A stretch of DNA of 64,000 nt from Streptomyces panaciradicis (GTDB lineage: Bacteria; Actinomycetota; Actinomycetes; Streptomycetales; Streptomycetaceae): assembly GCF_023516615.1 (NCBI RefSeq), contig NZ_JAMGBF010000005.1, forward strand, positions 1 through 64,000, in the 5' to 3' direction. Shown here in pieces: positions 34,937 through 45,258 of the stretch. The number at the start of each line of letters is the position of its first letter. The stretch's first letter is position 1. Made by a program: the position numbers and the translations under genes. The notes beneath the pieces are model-generated. The model was not told the DNA's origin and made no database searches. It saw nothing but the letters and a program-made list of their open reading frames with translations.

Positions 34937-35242
34937 ATGCGCTACAAGCTCACGTTCGTCGTCGGCCTGGCACTGGGTTACGTGCTGGGCACGCGCGCCG
35001 GACGCGAACGCTACGAGCAGCTGAAGAAGTCCGCGCGCCAGGTCGCCCAGAACCCGGCGGTCCGCAACACCGCCGAGACGGCCGCCCAGCAGGGCCGCCA
35101 GTTCGCGGGCAAGGCGTACCACGTGGTCAGTGACAAGGTCGGGGACCGAGTGCCGGACTCGGTGACGGACCGGGTGCGCTCGCTCAAGGGCCGGCACGCC
35201 AACGGCACGGGCGAGGACGACTGGGGCACCAGCAACACCTAG
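34937..35242 (+). CDS. YtxH-like small membrane-associated protein
   Basis: A 101-residue protein. A single N-terminal hydrophobic helix (LTFVVGLALGYVLGTRAGRERYEQL) carries the glycine-zipper and GTRAGRERY motif typical of YtxH-like actinobacterial proteins. A charged, Ala/Gln-rich amphipathic tail follows. The function is unknown. It starts just upstream of the FGGY kinase gene, 50 bp apart on the same strand. Confidence 0.75.
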   Translation: MRYKLTFVVGLALGYVLGTRAGRERYEQLKKSARQVAQNPAVRNTAETAAQQGRQFAGKAYHVVSDKVGDRVPDSVTDRVRSLKGRHANGTGEDDWGTSNT

Positions 35243-35292
35243 GCGTACCTCTCCGCGAACTCCCGCGGCCCGGCGCCCATAGAATTTTCGCC

Positions 35293-36735
35293 ATGGGGAT
35301 AGTCGCCGGGCTGGACAGTTCGCCCGATTTCACTCGCATCGTCGTCTGCGACACGGACACGGGCGCCGTGCTCAGGCAGGGGTACGCCCCGCACCCGCTG
35401 GACGGCGACCGCCCCGCCGACGTCGATCCGCAGGCCTGGCTGCTCTCCCTCGGGGAGGCGGCCGGCGGCGGACTCCTCGAAGGCGTGCAGGCCATCGGCG
35501 TGTCGGCGCAGCAGAACGCCGTGATCGCGCTGGACGCCCAGGGCAACACGGTGCGCCCGGCGATGGTCGGCGGCGACAGGCGGACGCAGGTCGCGGCGGC
35601 GGATCTCATCGACGCGCTGGGCGGCCGGGAGGCGTGGGCGCAGGCGGTGGGGTCCGTGCCGCAGGCGGCGCAGCCCGTCACCAAGCTGCGCTGGCTCGCC
35701 AAGAACGAGCCGGACGCCGCGCTGCGCGCCGCGATCCTGATGCAGGCCCACGACTGGCTGGTGTGGCAGCTGCTGGGCCGGCCCGTGCGACGGACCACCG
35801 ACCGGGGCGGCGCCTCCGGGACCGGCTACTGGTCGGCGGCCACCGGCTCCTACCGCACGGACCTCGTGGACCTGGCGCTCGGTCACCAGGTCATGCTGCC
35901 CGAGGTGATCGGCCCGGCGGAGGCGGCCGGTACGACGCCGGAGGGGCTGCTGATCTCCGCCGGGACCGGCGAGACCATGGCCGCGGCCTTCGGGCTCGGG
36001 ATCGGGCTGGGCGACGCGGTGGTCTCGCTGGGCGCCTCGGGGTCCGTGATGGCGGTGCACCCCGAGGCCCTCGTCGACGGCACCGGGATGATCACCGCCC
36101 TCGCCGACGCGACCGGCATGCACCTGCCGGTGGTGACCACCCTGAACGCCGTGCGGACCCTGCGCGGGACCGCCGAACTGCTCGGGCTGTCGGACCTGGA
36201 GAGCCTGTCCGACCTGGCGATGAAGTCGACGCCCGGCTCGCACGGACTGGTGCTGCTGCCCTATCTGGAGGGCGAGCGCACGCCCAGCCTGCCGCACACC
36301 GCCGGAACGCTCGCGGGCCTGCGGCGCGAGTCGATGAAGGCCGAGCACCTCGCCCGGGCCGCGTTCGAGGGCATGCTGTGCGGGCTCGCCGACGCGCTGG
36401 ACGTGCTGCGCGGCCGGGGTGTCGACGTACGGCGGATCTTCCTGCTCGGGGCGGCCGCCGAGCTGCCCGCCGTGCAGGCCGCGGCGCCCGCGCTGTTCGG
36501 CGTGCAGGTCGTCGTCCCGCAGCCCGCCGACTACGCGGCGATCGGCGCCGCCCGGCAGGCCGCGTGGGCGCTGGGGGTGTCGCAGGGCGCGCTCGACCCG
36601 CGCAATCCGCCGGCCTGGCAGGGCGCGGCGGCGCAGGTGCTGGAGCCCGGTGAGGAGCTGGCGGTCGGGCAGGCGGTGCGGCAGCAGTACGTGTCGGTGC
36701 GGGAGCAGACCCATCCGGGGGCGTTCCGGGCGTAA
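35293..36735 (+). CDS. FGGY-family carbohydrate kinase (xylulokinase-like)
   Basis: A 480-residue kinase. The N-terminal FGGY domain starts MGIVAGLDSSPDFTRIVVCDTDTG and has the substrate segment VGGDRRTQVAAADL. The C-terminal domain shows GASGSVMAV, LLPYLEGERTPSLP and HLARAAFEGMLCGLADALDVL typical of XylB-like enzymes. It phosphorylates a pentulose or related sugar. No isomerase or sugar transporter is adjacent, so the substrate is open. Confidence 0.85.
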   Translation: MGIVAGLDSSPDFTRIVVCDTDTGAVLRQGYAPHPLDGDRPADVDPQAWLLSLGEAAGGGLLEGVQAIGVSAQQNAVIALDAQGNTVRPAMVGGDRRTQVAAADLIDALGGREAWAQAVGSVPQAAQPVTKLRWLAKNEPDAALRAAILMQAHDWLVWQLLGRPVRRTTDRGGASGTGYWSAATGSYRTDLVDLALGHQVMLPEVIGPAEAAGTTPEGLLISAGTGETMAAAFGLGIGLGDAVVSLGASGSVMAVHPEALVDGTGMITALADATGMHLPVVTTLNAVRTLRGTAELLGLSDLESLSDLAMKSTPGSHGLVLLPYLEGERTPSLPHTAGTLAGLRRESMKAEHLARAAFEGMLCGLADALDVLRGRGVDVRRIFLLGAAAELPAVQAAAPALFGVQVVVPQPADYAAIGAARQAAWALGVSQGALDPRNPPAWQGAAAQVLEPGEELAVGQAVRQQYVSVREQTHPGAFRA

Positions 36736-36898
36736 CGGGCCGGCGGTGGAACGTAAGGATCCGGTAGGAGCCGTACTCGGACGGTCGTACGAAGCGTGCT
36801 GTCGGCTTAATCGGTTGAGGTAACGCGGGGGGAATGTTCGACGATAGGGGCGACGGGCAACGAACCCGCCCCCCACCGCCGACTCCGAGAGACGTAGC

Positions 36899-38632
36899 GT
36901 GCTCATACGACTTCTACGGACCTATCTCAGGCCGTACAAGAAACCCATCGCCGCGGTGGTGCTGCTGCAGTTCCTGCAGACCTGCGCCACCCTGTATCTG
37001 CCGACGCTGAACGCGCACATCATCGACAACGGTGTCGTCAAGGGCGACACCGGCTACATCCTCTCCTTCGGCGCGCTGATGATCGGCATCTCGCTGGCGC
37101 AGGTCGTGTGCAACATGGGGGCCGTGTACTACGGCGCCCGGACCGCGGCCGCGCTCGGCCGGGACGTGCGCGCCGCGGTGTTCGACCGGGTGCAGTCCTT
37201 CTCCGCGCGCGAGGTCGGCCACTTCGGGGCGCCCTCGCTGATCACCCGGACCACCAACGACGTGCAGCAGGTCCAGATGCTGGCCCTGATGACGTTCACG
37301 CTGATGGTGTCGGCGCCGATCATGTGCGTGGGCGGCATCGTCCTGGCGCTCGGCCTGGACGTGCCGCTGTCCGCGGTGCTGGTCGCGGTTGTGCCGACGC
37401 TGGGCATCTGCGTGACGTTGATCGTGCGGCGGCTGCGGCCGCTGTTCCGGGCCATGCAGACCCGCCTGGACACCGTCAACCGGGTGCTGCGCGAGCAGAT
37501 CACCGGCAACCGCGTGATCAGGGCGTTCGTCCGGGACGATTACGAGAAGGAGCGGTTCGGGAAGGCCAACGGCGATCTCACCGAGATGCAGCTGGCCACC
37601 GGCAACATGCTCGCGCTGATGTTCCCGATCGTCATGACGGTGGTGAACCTGTCGTCCATCGCGGTGGTGTGGTTCGGCGCCCACCGCATCGACAGCGGCG
37701 GAATGCAGATCGGCGACCTGACCGCGTTCCTCGCCTACCTCATGCAGATCGTGATGTCCGTGATGATGGCCACCTTCATGTTCATGATGGTGCCGCGCGC
37801 GGAGGTGTGCGCCGAGCGGATCGAGGAGGTCCTCGACACCTCGTCGAGCGTCGTCCCGCCGACGGCCCCGGTGCTGGAGCTGCGCCGGCACGGCCACCTG
37901 GAGATCCGGGGCGCGGGCTTCCGCTACCCGGGTGCCGAGGAGCCGGTGCTCAAGGCCGTCGACCTGGTCGCCCGGCCCGGTGAGGTGACCGCCGTGATCG
38001 GCTCGACCGGCAGCGGCAAGTCCACGCTGCTCGGCCTGGTCCCCCGGCTGTTCGACGCGACCGACGGCGAGGTCCTGGTCGACGGCACGGACGTGGCGAC
38101 CATCGAGCCGAAGCTGCTCGCGAAGACGGTCGGCCTGGTCCCGCAGAAGCCGTACCTGTTCGCGGGGACGGTCGCGACCAACCTGCGCTACGGCAACCCG
38201 GACGCCACGGACGAGGAACTGTGGCACGCGCTGGAGGTGGCGCAGGCCAAGGACTTCGTCTCGAAGCTGGAGGGCGGGCTGAACGCGCCGATCGCCCAAG
38301 GAGGCTCGAACGTCTCCGGCGGCCAGCGCCAGCGGCTCGCGATCGCCCGCACCCTGGTGCAGCGGCCGGAGATCTACCTCTTCGACGACTCCTTCTCCGC
38401 CCTCGACTACGCGACCGACGCCGCCCTGCGCGCGGCGCTCGCCGAGGAGACCGCCGAGGCCACCGTCGTGATCGTCGCCCAGCGCGTGGCGACCATCCGG
38501 GACGCCGACCGGATCGTCGTCCTCGACGAGGGACGGGTCGTCGGCACCGGCCGGCACCACGAGCTGATGGCGGACAACGAGACCTACCGGGAGATCGTGC
38601 TCTCCCAGCTGACGGAAGCGGAGGCTGCCTGA
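36899..38632 (+). CDS. ABC exporter half-transporter with degenerate Walker B
   Basis: A 577-residue protein: six membrane helices (~15-300), then an ATPase domain with Walker A GSTGSGKST, signature NVSGGQRQRLA and Walker B YLFDDSFSALD. The residue after the Walker B Asp is Asp instead of the catalytic Glu. It overlaps the partner gene by 1 bp (TGATG) and forms a heterodimer of the TM287/288 or BmrCD type, probably exporting lipids or drugs. The GTG start follows a long untranslated stretch. Confidence 0.9.
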   Translation: MLIRLLRTYLRPYKKPIAAVVLLQFLQTCATLYLPTLNAHIIDNGVVKGDTGYILSFGALMIGISLAQVVCNMGAVYYGARTAAALGRDVRAAVFDRVQSFSAREVGHFGAPSLITRTTNDVQQVQMLALMTFTLMVSAPIMCVGGIVLALGLDVPLSAVLVAVVPTLGICVTLIVRRLRPLFRAMQTRLDTVNRVLREQITGNRVIRAFVRDDYEKERFGKANGDLTEMQLATGNMLALMFPIVMTVVNLSSIAVVWFGAHRIDSGGMQIGDLTAFLAYLMQIVMSVMMATFMFMMVPRAEVCAERIEEVLDTSSSVVPPTAPVLELRRHGHLEIRGAGFRYPGAEEPVLKAVDLVARPGEVTAVIGSTGSGKSTLLGLVPRLFDATDGEVLVDGTDVATIEPKLLAKTVGLVPQKPYLFAGTVATNLRYGNPDATDEELWHALEVAQAKDFVSKLEGGLNAPIAQGGSNVSGGQRQRLAIARTLVQRPEIYLFDDSFSALDYATDAALRAALAEETAEATVVIVAQRVATIRDADRIVVLDEGRVVGTGRHHELMADNETYREIVLSQLTEAEAA

Positions 38633-40563
38633 TGGCCGGGCCGATGGCGCGGATGATGGGTCAGGGCGGCGGTCCCGACAGCCGTTCGATGGACTTCAAG
38701 GTGTCGGGCCGGCGCCTGATCGCCCAGTTCAAGCCGGAGCGGCTGACGATCTACGCACTGCTGTGCTGCGTGGTCGTCAGCGTCGGCCTCAACGTGATCG
38801 GGCCGAAGATCCTCGGCCGGGCCACCGACCTGGTGTTCGCCGGGATCGTCGGGCGGCAGATGCCGGCGGGGGCCACCAAGGAACAGGTCCTGGACTCCAT
38901 GCGCGCGCGGGGCCAGGGGCAGATCGCCGACATGCTGCGCAGCACCGACTTCACCCCGGGCCAGGGCATCGACTTCGACGCGGTGGGCCGGGTCCTGCTG
39001 CTCGCGCTCGGTACGTTCCTGGTCGCCGGTGTGCTGATGGCGGTGGCGACCCGGCTGGTGAACCGGACGGTCAACCGCACCATGTACCGGCTGCGCGAGG
39101 ACGTGCAGACGAAGCTGTCGCGGCTGCCGCTGTCGTACTTCGACAAGCGGCAGCGCGGTGAGGTGCTCTCGCGGGCCACCAACGACATCGACAACATCGG
39201 CCAGACGCTGCAGCAGTCGATGGGCCAGCTCATCAACTCGCTGCTGACCATCATCGGTGTGCTCGCGGTGATGTTCTGGGTGTCGTGGCTGCTGGCGCTG
39301 GTGGCCCTGGTGACCGTGCCGCTGTCGTTCGTCGTCGCCACGCGCGTCGGCAAGCGGTCGCAGCCGCACTTCGTGCAGCAGTGGCGCTCCACCGGCAAGC
39401 TGAACGCCCACATCGAGGAGATGTACACCGGGCACACCCTGGTGAAGGTGTTCGGTCGGCAGGACGAGTCGGCGCAGCAGTTCGCCGAGCAGAACGAGGC
39501 GCTGTACGAGGCCGGGTTCAAGGCGCAGTTCAACAGCGGGATCATGCAGCCGCTGATGATGTTCGTCTCCAACCTCAACTACGTGCTGGTGGCGGTCGTC
39601 GGTGGTCTGCGGGTCGCCTCGGGCGCCCTGTCCATCGGTGACGTGCAGGCGTTCATCCAGTACTCGCGGCAGTTCTCGATGCCGCTGACGCAGGTCGCGT
39701 CCATGGCGAACCTGGTGCAGTCGGGTGTCGCGTCGGCCGAGCGGATCTTCGAACTCCTGGACGCGGAGGAGCAGGAGGCGGATCCGGTCGAGAGCGCCCG
39801 GCCCGAGGAGCTGCGGGGGCTGGTGGAGCTGCAGAACATCTCCTTCCGCTACGACCCCGAGAAGCCGCTGATCGAGGACCTGTCGCTGAAGGCGGAACCG
39901 GGCCACACGGTCGCCATCGTCGGCCCGACCGGCGCCGGCAAGACGACCCTGGTCAACCTGCTCATGCGGTTCTACGACGTCTCCGGCGGGCGCATCACCC
40001 TCGACGGCGTCGACATCGCCGCGATGAGCCGGGACGAACTGCGGGCCCGCATCGGCATGGTGCTGCAGGACACCTGGCTGTTCGGCGGCACGATCGCGGA
40101 CAACATCGCCTACGGCGCCTCGCGCGAGGTCACCCGGGGCGAGATCGAGGAGGCGGCCCGGGCCGCGCACGCCGACCGGTTCATCCGTACGCTGCCCGAC
40201 GGCTACGACACGGTGATCGACGACGAGGGCTCCGGGGTGAGCGCCGGTGAGAAGCAGCTGATCACCATCGCGCGGGCGTTCCTGTCCGACCCGGTGATCC
40301 TGGTCCTGGACGAGGCGACGTCGTCGGTCGACACCCGGACCGAGGTGCTGATCCAGAAGGCGATGGCCAAACTCGCCCACGGGCGGACCTCGTTCGTGAT
40401 CGCGCACCGGCTGTCGACCATCCGGGACGCGGACACGATCCTGGTGATGGAGAACGGCTCGATCGTCGAACAGGGCTCGCACACCGACCTGTTGGAGGCC
40501 GACGGGGCGTATGCGCGGCTGTACAAGGCGCAGTTCGCGCAGGCGGTGGCGGAGGTCGACTAG
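38632..40563 (+). CDS. ABC exporter half-transporter, catalytic partner
   Basis: A 643-residue partner with a ~60-residue extracytoplasmic insertion between the first helices (QMPAGATKEQVLDSMRARG). Its ATPase domain has Walker A GPTGAGKTT, an atypical signature GVSAGEKQL and an intact Walker B ILVLDEATSSVD. In the dimer the atypical signature would face the first subunit's Asp-for-Glu site, giving one degenerate and one competent ATP site. The start at MAGPMARMMGQGG overlaps the previous stop; a longer frame upstream is antecedent shadow and not used. Confidence 0.92.
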   Translation: MAGPMARMMGQGGGPDSRSMDFKVSGRRLIAQFKPERLTIYALLCCVVVSVGLNVIGPKILGRATDLVFAGIVGRQMPAGATKEQVLDSMRARGQGQIADMLRSTDFTPGQGIDFDAVGRVLLLALGTFLVAGVLMAVATRLVNRTVNRTMYRLREDVQTKLSRLPLSYFDKRQRGEVLSRATNDIDNIGQTLQQSMGQLINSLLTIIGVLAVMFWVSWLLALVALVTVPLSFVVATRVGKRSQPHFVQQWRSTGKLNAHIEEMYTGHTLVKVFGRQDESAQQFAEQNEALYEAGFKAQFNSGIMQPLMMFVSNLNYVLVAVVGGLRVASGALSIGDVQAFIQYSRQFSMPLTQVASMANLVQSGVASAERIFELLDAEEQEADPVESARPEELRGLVELQNISFRYDPEKPLIEDLSLKAEPGHTVAIVGPTGAGKTTLVNLLMRFYDVSGGRITLDGVDIAAMSRDELRARIGMVLQDTWLFGGTIADNIAYGASREVTRGEIEEAARAAHADRFIRTLPDGYDTVIDDEGSGVSAGEKQLITIARAFLSDPVILVLDEATSSVDTRTEVLIQKAMAKLAHGRTSFVIAHRLSTIRDADTILVMENGSIVEQGSHTDLLEADGAYARLYKAQFAQAVAEVD

Positions 40564-40569
40564 TGGGTT

Positions 40570-40609
40570 GCCACGACGGGTCGTCGGTCGTCCGACGGCC
40601 CGTCGTGGC
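40570..40609. terminator. Bidirectional terminator between ABC genes and hrdA
   Basis: gccacgacggg pairs with cccgtcgtggc (11 bp), and the inner tcgtcgg/ccgacgg adds 7 more pairs around a 4-nt loop. It lies between convergent genes. Confidence 0.8.
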
Positions 40610-40642
40610 TCGTCGCGCAGTTCCCCGCGCCCCTGGTCGGCT

Positions 40643-41992
40643 TCAGTCGAGGTATCCCCGCAACTGATCGGCGAATGCGTGATCCCTCAGCTTGTTCAAG
40701 GTCTTCGACTCGATCTGCCGTATCCGCTCGCGGGTCACGCCGAAGATGCGGCCGATCTCCTCCAGCGTGCGCGGGCGCCCGTCGGCCAGGCCGTACCGCA
40801 GCTGGACGACCTTGCGCTCCCGCTCCCCCAGCGTGGACAGCACGGCCTCCAGGTGCTCCCTCAGGAGCAGGAACGCGGCCGACTCCACGGGGCTCGCCGC
40901 GTCGCCGTCCTCGATCAGGTCGCCGAGGGCGACGTCGTCCTCCTCGCCCACCGGGGCGTGCAGGGAGACCGGCTCCTGGGCCAGCCGGAGCACCTCGCCG
41001 ACGCGCTCGGGCGCCAGGTCGAGGTGGGCGGCGACCTCCTCGGGGGTCGGCTCGTAGCCCCGTTCCTGCAGCATCCGGCGCTGTACGCGCACGACGCGGT
41101 TGATCAGCTCGACGACGTGCACCGGGACCCGGATGGTGCGGGCCTGGTCGGCCAGCGCCCGGGACATGGCCTGCCGGATCCACCAGGTGGCGTAGGTGGA
41201 GAACTTGTAGCCGCGGGCGTAGTCGAACTTCTCGACCGCCCTGATCAGGCCGAGGTTGCCCTCCTGGACGAGGTCGAGCATGGTCAGGCCGCGGCCGACG
41301 TACCGCTTCGCGACGGACACCACCAGCCGCAGGTTCGCCTCGATGAGGCGGCGCTTGGCCATGCGGCCCATGACCACCAGGCGGTCCAGGTCCAGCGCCA
41401 ACTCGCTGTCCAGGTCGGGGGTGTTGCTCAGCTTCTCCTCGGCGAACAGGCCGGCCTCGACCCTGCGGGCCAGCTCGACCTCCTCGGCGGCCGTGAGCAG
41501 CGGGATGCGGCCGATCTCCCGGAGGTACTGGCGGAACAGGTCCGAGGACGGTCCGCCGGTGTCGGCGCGGGCCCGCTCGGCGGCGGGCGTCTCCACGGGC
41601 TCGGGAGTCTCCGTCTCCAGTGCCTCGGCGGGCGGTTCGGCCGCCTCGGGCGGCCCTTCGGGTTCCACGGGGTCCGCCTCTGGGTGGTGCACGGCACGGG
41701 TCTGCGGGGGGACCGCGACGAGGACGTCGGCCTCCGCGTCCGGCTCCGTGACGTCGTTGCCGGTGTCGGTCTGGGTGAGGGTCTGGGTCTGCACGCGGGC
41801 GACCTCCAGGATGATCGCTGCCAGGGGGTGCGGCAGCGGTACTTCGGGGGCGGAGTCGGCGGCCTCGCCGCTGTCCGTCCCGTACGCGTTGAACGGAACC
41901 GCGGGGGTCTGGGACCCGTACGGGACGGATCGGCCGCGCTCCGAGGACTCAGGCACCGGAACCCAGTGTGGAGTACGACACATCGCCGCCAC
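40643..41992 (-). CDS. hrdA: Principal-type sigma factor (HrdA-like)
   Basis: A 449-residue sigma-70. The first ~150 residues are variable, acidic and Pro-rich. Region 1.2 ([29 protein letters not shown]) and region 2 follow ([45 protein letters not shown]). Regions 3 and 4 end in [32 protein letters not shown]. It is shorter than HrdB. Its position beside dnaG recalls S. coelicolor hrdA, hence the symbol; HrdC or HrdD cannot be excluded by eye. The GTG start lacks a clear ribosome site and internal starts 9 or more bp downstream are possible. Confidence 0.82.
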   Translation of the reverse strand: MAAMCRTPHWVPVPESSERGRSVPYGSQTPAVPFNAYGTDSGEAADSAPEVPLPHPLAAIILEVARVQTQTLTQTDTGNDVTEPDAEADVLVAVPPQTRAVHHPEADPVEPEGPPEAAEPPAEALETETPEPVETPAAERARADTGGPSSDLFRQYLREIGRIPLLTAAEEVELARRVEAGLFAEEKLSNTPDLDSELALDLDRLVVMGRMAKRRLIEANLRLVVSVAKRYVGRGLTMLDLVQEGNLGLIRAVEKFDYARGYKFSTYATWWIRQAMSRALADQARTIRVPVHVVELINRVVRVQRRMLQERGYEPTPEEVAAHLDLAPERVGEVLRLAQEPVSLHAPVGEEDDVALGDLIEDGDAASPVESAAFLLLREHLEAVLSTLGERERKVVQLRYGLADGRPRTLEEIGRIFGVTRERIRQIESKTLNKLRDHAFADQLRGYLD

Positions 41993-42058
41993 GAGGGGCG
42001 TGCGGTGACTTTTTGCAATCGGCCCGTGACCGGGCGGTGACCGTGTCGTACGGGCGCC

Positions 42059-43963
42059 TCAGAGAGCCGCGGCGCCGTGTTCGCGCAGGGCCTGGTCGTA
42101 CTGCTGCAGTACCCACAGCTCGTTCTGTACGGCGGCCAGTTGGGCGGGGTCGCCGGAGGTGCCGAGGCGGGTGAGGGTGGAGGTGATGTCCCGGACCCGG
42201 CGCTCGACGGCCCGGCGGCGGACGGTGACCAGCTGGGCGCCCGCGTACACCTCGTCGACCGTCTTGCGCATGATCGCCTCCACGGCCAGCTCGGTGACCA
42301 TGGCGCGCACGGTGTCGTCCGGGGCGGCCTCGCGCACCCGGACCAGGTAGTCCTGGGGGTCCTGCGTGCCGTACTCGGTGCCGCCCGCTTCCATGATGGC
42401 CTCGCGTACGGCGGCGTAGGGCGCGGCGGTGAACTCGTCGGCGCCGTAGGCGTCGAAGGCCGGGGAGACCAGGTCCGGCCGCTGGAGGGCGAGCTTGAGC
42501 AGCTCGCGCTCGGTGGCGTAGACGGGGTTGCGCAGGGTGAGGGCGGGGCCCGAGGCGGTGGGGCGCGGGGCGGCGTCGTAGGGCTGCTGGGGGCCGCGGC
42601 TGTTCGGCGCGGGGCCCTTGCCGCCGCGGTCGCGGGCCCAGCGGGCGAGCTGGGCGACGCGCTTGACGACGAACTGGGTGTCGAGGATGCCGAGCATGCC
42701 GGCGAGCTGGACGGCGACCTCGTGCTGGGCGCCGCTGTTCTTGATGCGGGCCACGATGGGCGCCGCCTCGTCGAGGGCGGCGGCGCGGCCGGCGGGGGTG
42801 TCGAGGTCGTAGCGGACGACGATCTGGCGCAGCGCGAACTCGAAGAGCGGGGTGCGGGGTTCGACCAGGTCGGCGACGGCCTCGTCGCCCTTGGCCAGGC
42901 GCAGCTCGCAGGGGTCCATGCCGTCCGGGGCGATCGCGATGTAGGTCTCGGCGGCGAACTTCTGGTCGTCCTCGAAGGCGCGCAGGGCGGCCTTCTGGCC
43001 GGCCGCGTCGCCGTCGAAGGTGAAGATCACGCGGGCCGAGCCGTTGTCCATCAGCAGCCGGCGCAGGATCTTGATGTGGTCGCCGCCGAAGGCGGTGCCG
43101 CAGGTGGCGATGGCCGTGGTGACGCCGGCGAGGTGGCAGGCCATGACGTCGGTGTAGCCCTCGACGACGACGGCGCGGCTGGCCTTGGCGATGTCCTTCT
43201 TCGCCAGGTCGATGCCGTACAGGACCTGGGACTTCTTGTAGATCGCCGTGTCGGGGGTGTTGAGGTACTTGGGGCCGTTGTCCGCCTCGTAGAGCTTGCG
43301 CGCGCCGAAGCCGACGACGTCTCCGCCGATGTCGCGGATGGGCCACATCAGGCGGCCGCGGAAGCGGTCGATGGGGCCGCGGCGGCCCTCCTGGGAGAGG
43401 CCGGAGAGGACGAGCTCCTTGTCGGTGAAGCCCTTGCCGCGCAGGAAGCGGGTGAGGTGGTCCCAGCCCTGGGGGCTGTAGCCGACGGAGAAGTGCTGGG
43501 CGGCGGCCTGGTCGAAGCCGCGCTCGGCGAGGAAGATCCGGCCGGTGTCGGCCTCGGGGCTGGTGGCGAGCTGCTCGGCGTACCACTCGGCGGCGATCTT
43601 GTGGGCCTCGACCAGGCGGATGCGCTCGCCGCGCTGGTGGGAGGGGTTGTAGCCGCCCTCCTCGTACCGCAGGGTGATGCCGGCCTGGGCGGCGAGGCGC
43701 TCGACCGCCTCGGAGAAGGAGAGGTGGTCGACCTTCATCACGAACGTGATGGTGTCGCCGCCCTCCTGGCAGCCGAAGCAGTGGAAGAGCCCCTTGCTCG
43801 GACTGACCTGGAAGGACGGCGACTTCTCGTCGTGGAACGGGCACAGGCCCTTGAGGTTGCCGCCGCCCGCGTTGCGCAGCTGGAGGTACTCGGACACCAC
43901 GGCGTCGATCGGGACCGCGTCCCGTACCGCCTTCACGTCCTCGTCGTTGATCCGTCCTGCCAC
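42059..43963 (-). CDS. dnaG: DNA primase DnaG
   Basis: A 634-residue primase. The N-terminal zinc finger is LCPFHDEKSPSF ... FHCFGCQEGGD (residues ~40-65). The catalytic core has FGARKL and the TOPRIM motifs VVVEGYTDVMACHLAG and TFDGDAAGQKAAL. The C-terminal DnaB-interacting domain (~490-630) ends VLQQYDQALREHGAAAL. It lays RNA primers for replication. It is followed by hrdA on the same strand, the Streptomyces counterpart of the dnaG-rpoD macromolecular synthesis pairing. Confidence 0.95.
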   Translation of the reverse strand: MAGRINDEDVKAVRDAVPIDAVVSEYLQLRNAGGGNLKGLCPFHDEKSPSFQVSPSKGLFHCFGCQEGGDTITFVMKVDHLSFSEAVERLAAQAGITLRYEEGGYNPSHQRGERIRLVEAHKIAAEWYAEQLATSPEADTGRIFLAERGFDQAAAQHFSVGYSPQGWDHLTRFLRGKGFTDKELVLSGLSQEGRRGPIDRFRGRLMWPIRDIGGDVVGFGARKLYEADNGPKYLNTPDTAIYKKSQVLYGIDLAKKDIAKASRAVVVEGYTDVMACHLAGVTTAIATCGTAFGGDHIKILRRLLMDNGSARVIFTFDGDAAGQKAALRAFEDDQKFAAETYIAIAPDGMDPCELRLAKGDEAVADLVEPRTPLFEFALRQIVVRYDLDTPAGRAAALDEAAPIVARIKNSGAQHEVAVQLAGMLGILDTQFVVKRVAQLARWARDRGGKGPAPNSRGPQQPYDAAPRPTASGPALTLRNPVYATERELLKLALQRPDLVSPAFDAYGADEFTAAPYAAVREAIMEAGGTEYGTQDPQDYLVRVREAAPDDTVRAMVTELAVEAIMRKTVDEVYAGAQLVTVRRRAVERRVRDITSTLTRLGTSGDPAQLAAVQNELWVLQQYDQALREHGAAAL

Positions 43964-43992
43964 GCGTGAATTCTACGGTGGTGGTCGGACAT

Positions 43993-45258
43993 CTAAGGGA
44001 CGAGGCTTTCGAGCGGAACGTGCGGGTCCGCCAGGGAGTCGGTGTTCACAGGGGTCCTGGCGCGGATCAGCTTCTGGATGGGGTCAGTGACGTTCCACAC
44101 GTTCACGTTCATCCCGGCCAGCACCCTGCCGTCCTTGACCCAGAAGGCGATGAACTCGCGCTTGCCGGCGTCTCCCCGGATGACCACTTCGTCGTAGGTG
44201 CCGGGGGGCGCCCAGCCGGAGTACTCCATGCCGAGGTCGTACTGGTCGGAGAAGAAGTAGGGCACGCGGTCGTAGGTGATGTCCCGGCCGAGCATCGCCC
44301 GGGCCGCGGCGGGTCCGCCGTTGAGGGCGTTGGCCCAGTGCTCGACGCGCAGCCGGGTGTCGAACAGGGCGTGCGGGAAGGAGACGACGTCTCCGGCGGC
44401 GTAGATGTCGGGGTCGGAGGTGCGCAGCCGTTCGTCGACGGCGACGCCGCCGCCGTAGCGCCGGTCGGCGAGCTCCAGGCCCGCCGCCTCCGCGAGGCCG
44501 GTGCGCGGGGCCGCGCCGATCGCGGCGAGGACGTCGTGGGCGGGGTGCTCCTCGCCGTCGTCGGTGCGGGCCGCCAGGACCATGCCGTCCTGGCCGACGA
44601 TCTCGGTGAGCCGTGCGCCGAAGTGGAAGCGGACGCCGTGCTCGCGGTGCAGCTCGGCGAAGAGGTTGCCGAGCTCGGGGCCGAGGACCGCGTGCAGCGG
44701 GGTGGCGAGCGGCTCGACAACGGTGACCTCGGCGCCGTACTCGCGGGCCGCGGCGGCGACCTCCAGGCCGATCCAGCCGGCGCCCGCGATGACGATGTGG
44801 CCGTTGTCCCGGCCGAGCGCGGCGAGGACGTGCTTGAGCCGTTCGGCGTGGGCGAGGCGGCGCAGGTGGTGCACGCCCGCGAGGTCGGTGCCGGGGATGT
44901 CGAGGCGGCGCGGCTCCGCGCCGGTGGCGAGCAGGAGCTTGTCGTAGCGGACGAGCGTGCCGTCCTCGCCGAAGCGGACCGTCTTCGCCTCGCGGTCGAT
45001 GGCGTCGACGGTCTCGCCGAGGTGCAGCTCGATGTCGTTGCGCGCGTACCAGGCGGGTTCGTGGACGAAGACGCTGTCGCGCTCCTCCTTGCCCAGCAGG
45101 TAGCCCTTGGAGAGCGGGGGACGCTCGTACGGGTGGTCGCGCTCGTCGCAGATCAGTATCACGCGGCCGGTGAAGCCCTCCGCTCGGAGCGTCTCGGCCG
45201 CCTTCGCGCCGGCGAGGCCGCCTCCGACGATGACGAATGTCTGATCCGCGTCGACCAC
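43993..45258 (-). CDS. FAD-dependent ferredoxin/rubredoxin-reductase-type oxidoreductase
   Basis: A 421-residue flavoprotein. The FAD-binding motif is FVIVGGGLAGAKAAETLRAEG and the NAD(P)H-binding motif is IVIAGAGWIGLEVAAAAREYGAEVT. A second FAD motif IYAAGDVVSFP and a C-terminal reductase_C domain (~325-420) complete it. It transfers electrons from NAD(P)H to a small iron-sulfur partner that is not encoded nearby. It is transcribed alone, upstream of dnaG on the same strand. Confidence 0.85.
   Translation of the reverse strand: MVDADQTFVIVGGGLAGAKAAETLRAEGFTGRVILICDERDHPYERPPLSKGYLLGKEERDSVFVHEPAWYARNDIELHLGETVDAIDREAKTVRFGEDGTLVRYDKLLLATGAEPRRLDIPGTDLAGVHHLRRLAHAERLKHVLAALGRDNGHIVIAGAGWIGLEVAAAAREYGAEVTVVEPLATPLHAVLGPELGNLFAELHREHGVRFHFGARLTEIVGQDGMVLAARTDDGEEHPAHDVLAAIGAAPRTGLAEAAGLELADRRYGGGVAVDERLRTSDPDIYAAGDVVSFPHALFDTRLRVEHWANALNGGPAAARAMLGRDITYDRVPYFFSDQYDLGMEYSGWAPPGTYDEVVIRGDAGKREFIAFWVKDGRVLAGMNVNVWNVTDPIQKLIRARTPVNTDSLADPHVPLESLVP

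Noticed and set aside
38221..38631. N-terminal extension of the second ABC subunit
   Set aside because: It overlaps the ATPase domain of the first subunit in another frame and has no family similarity; the coupled ATG at 38632 fits.
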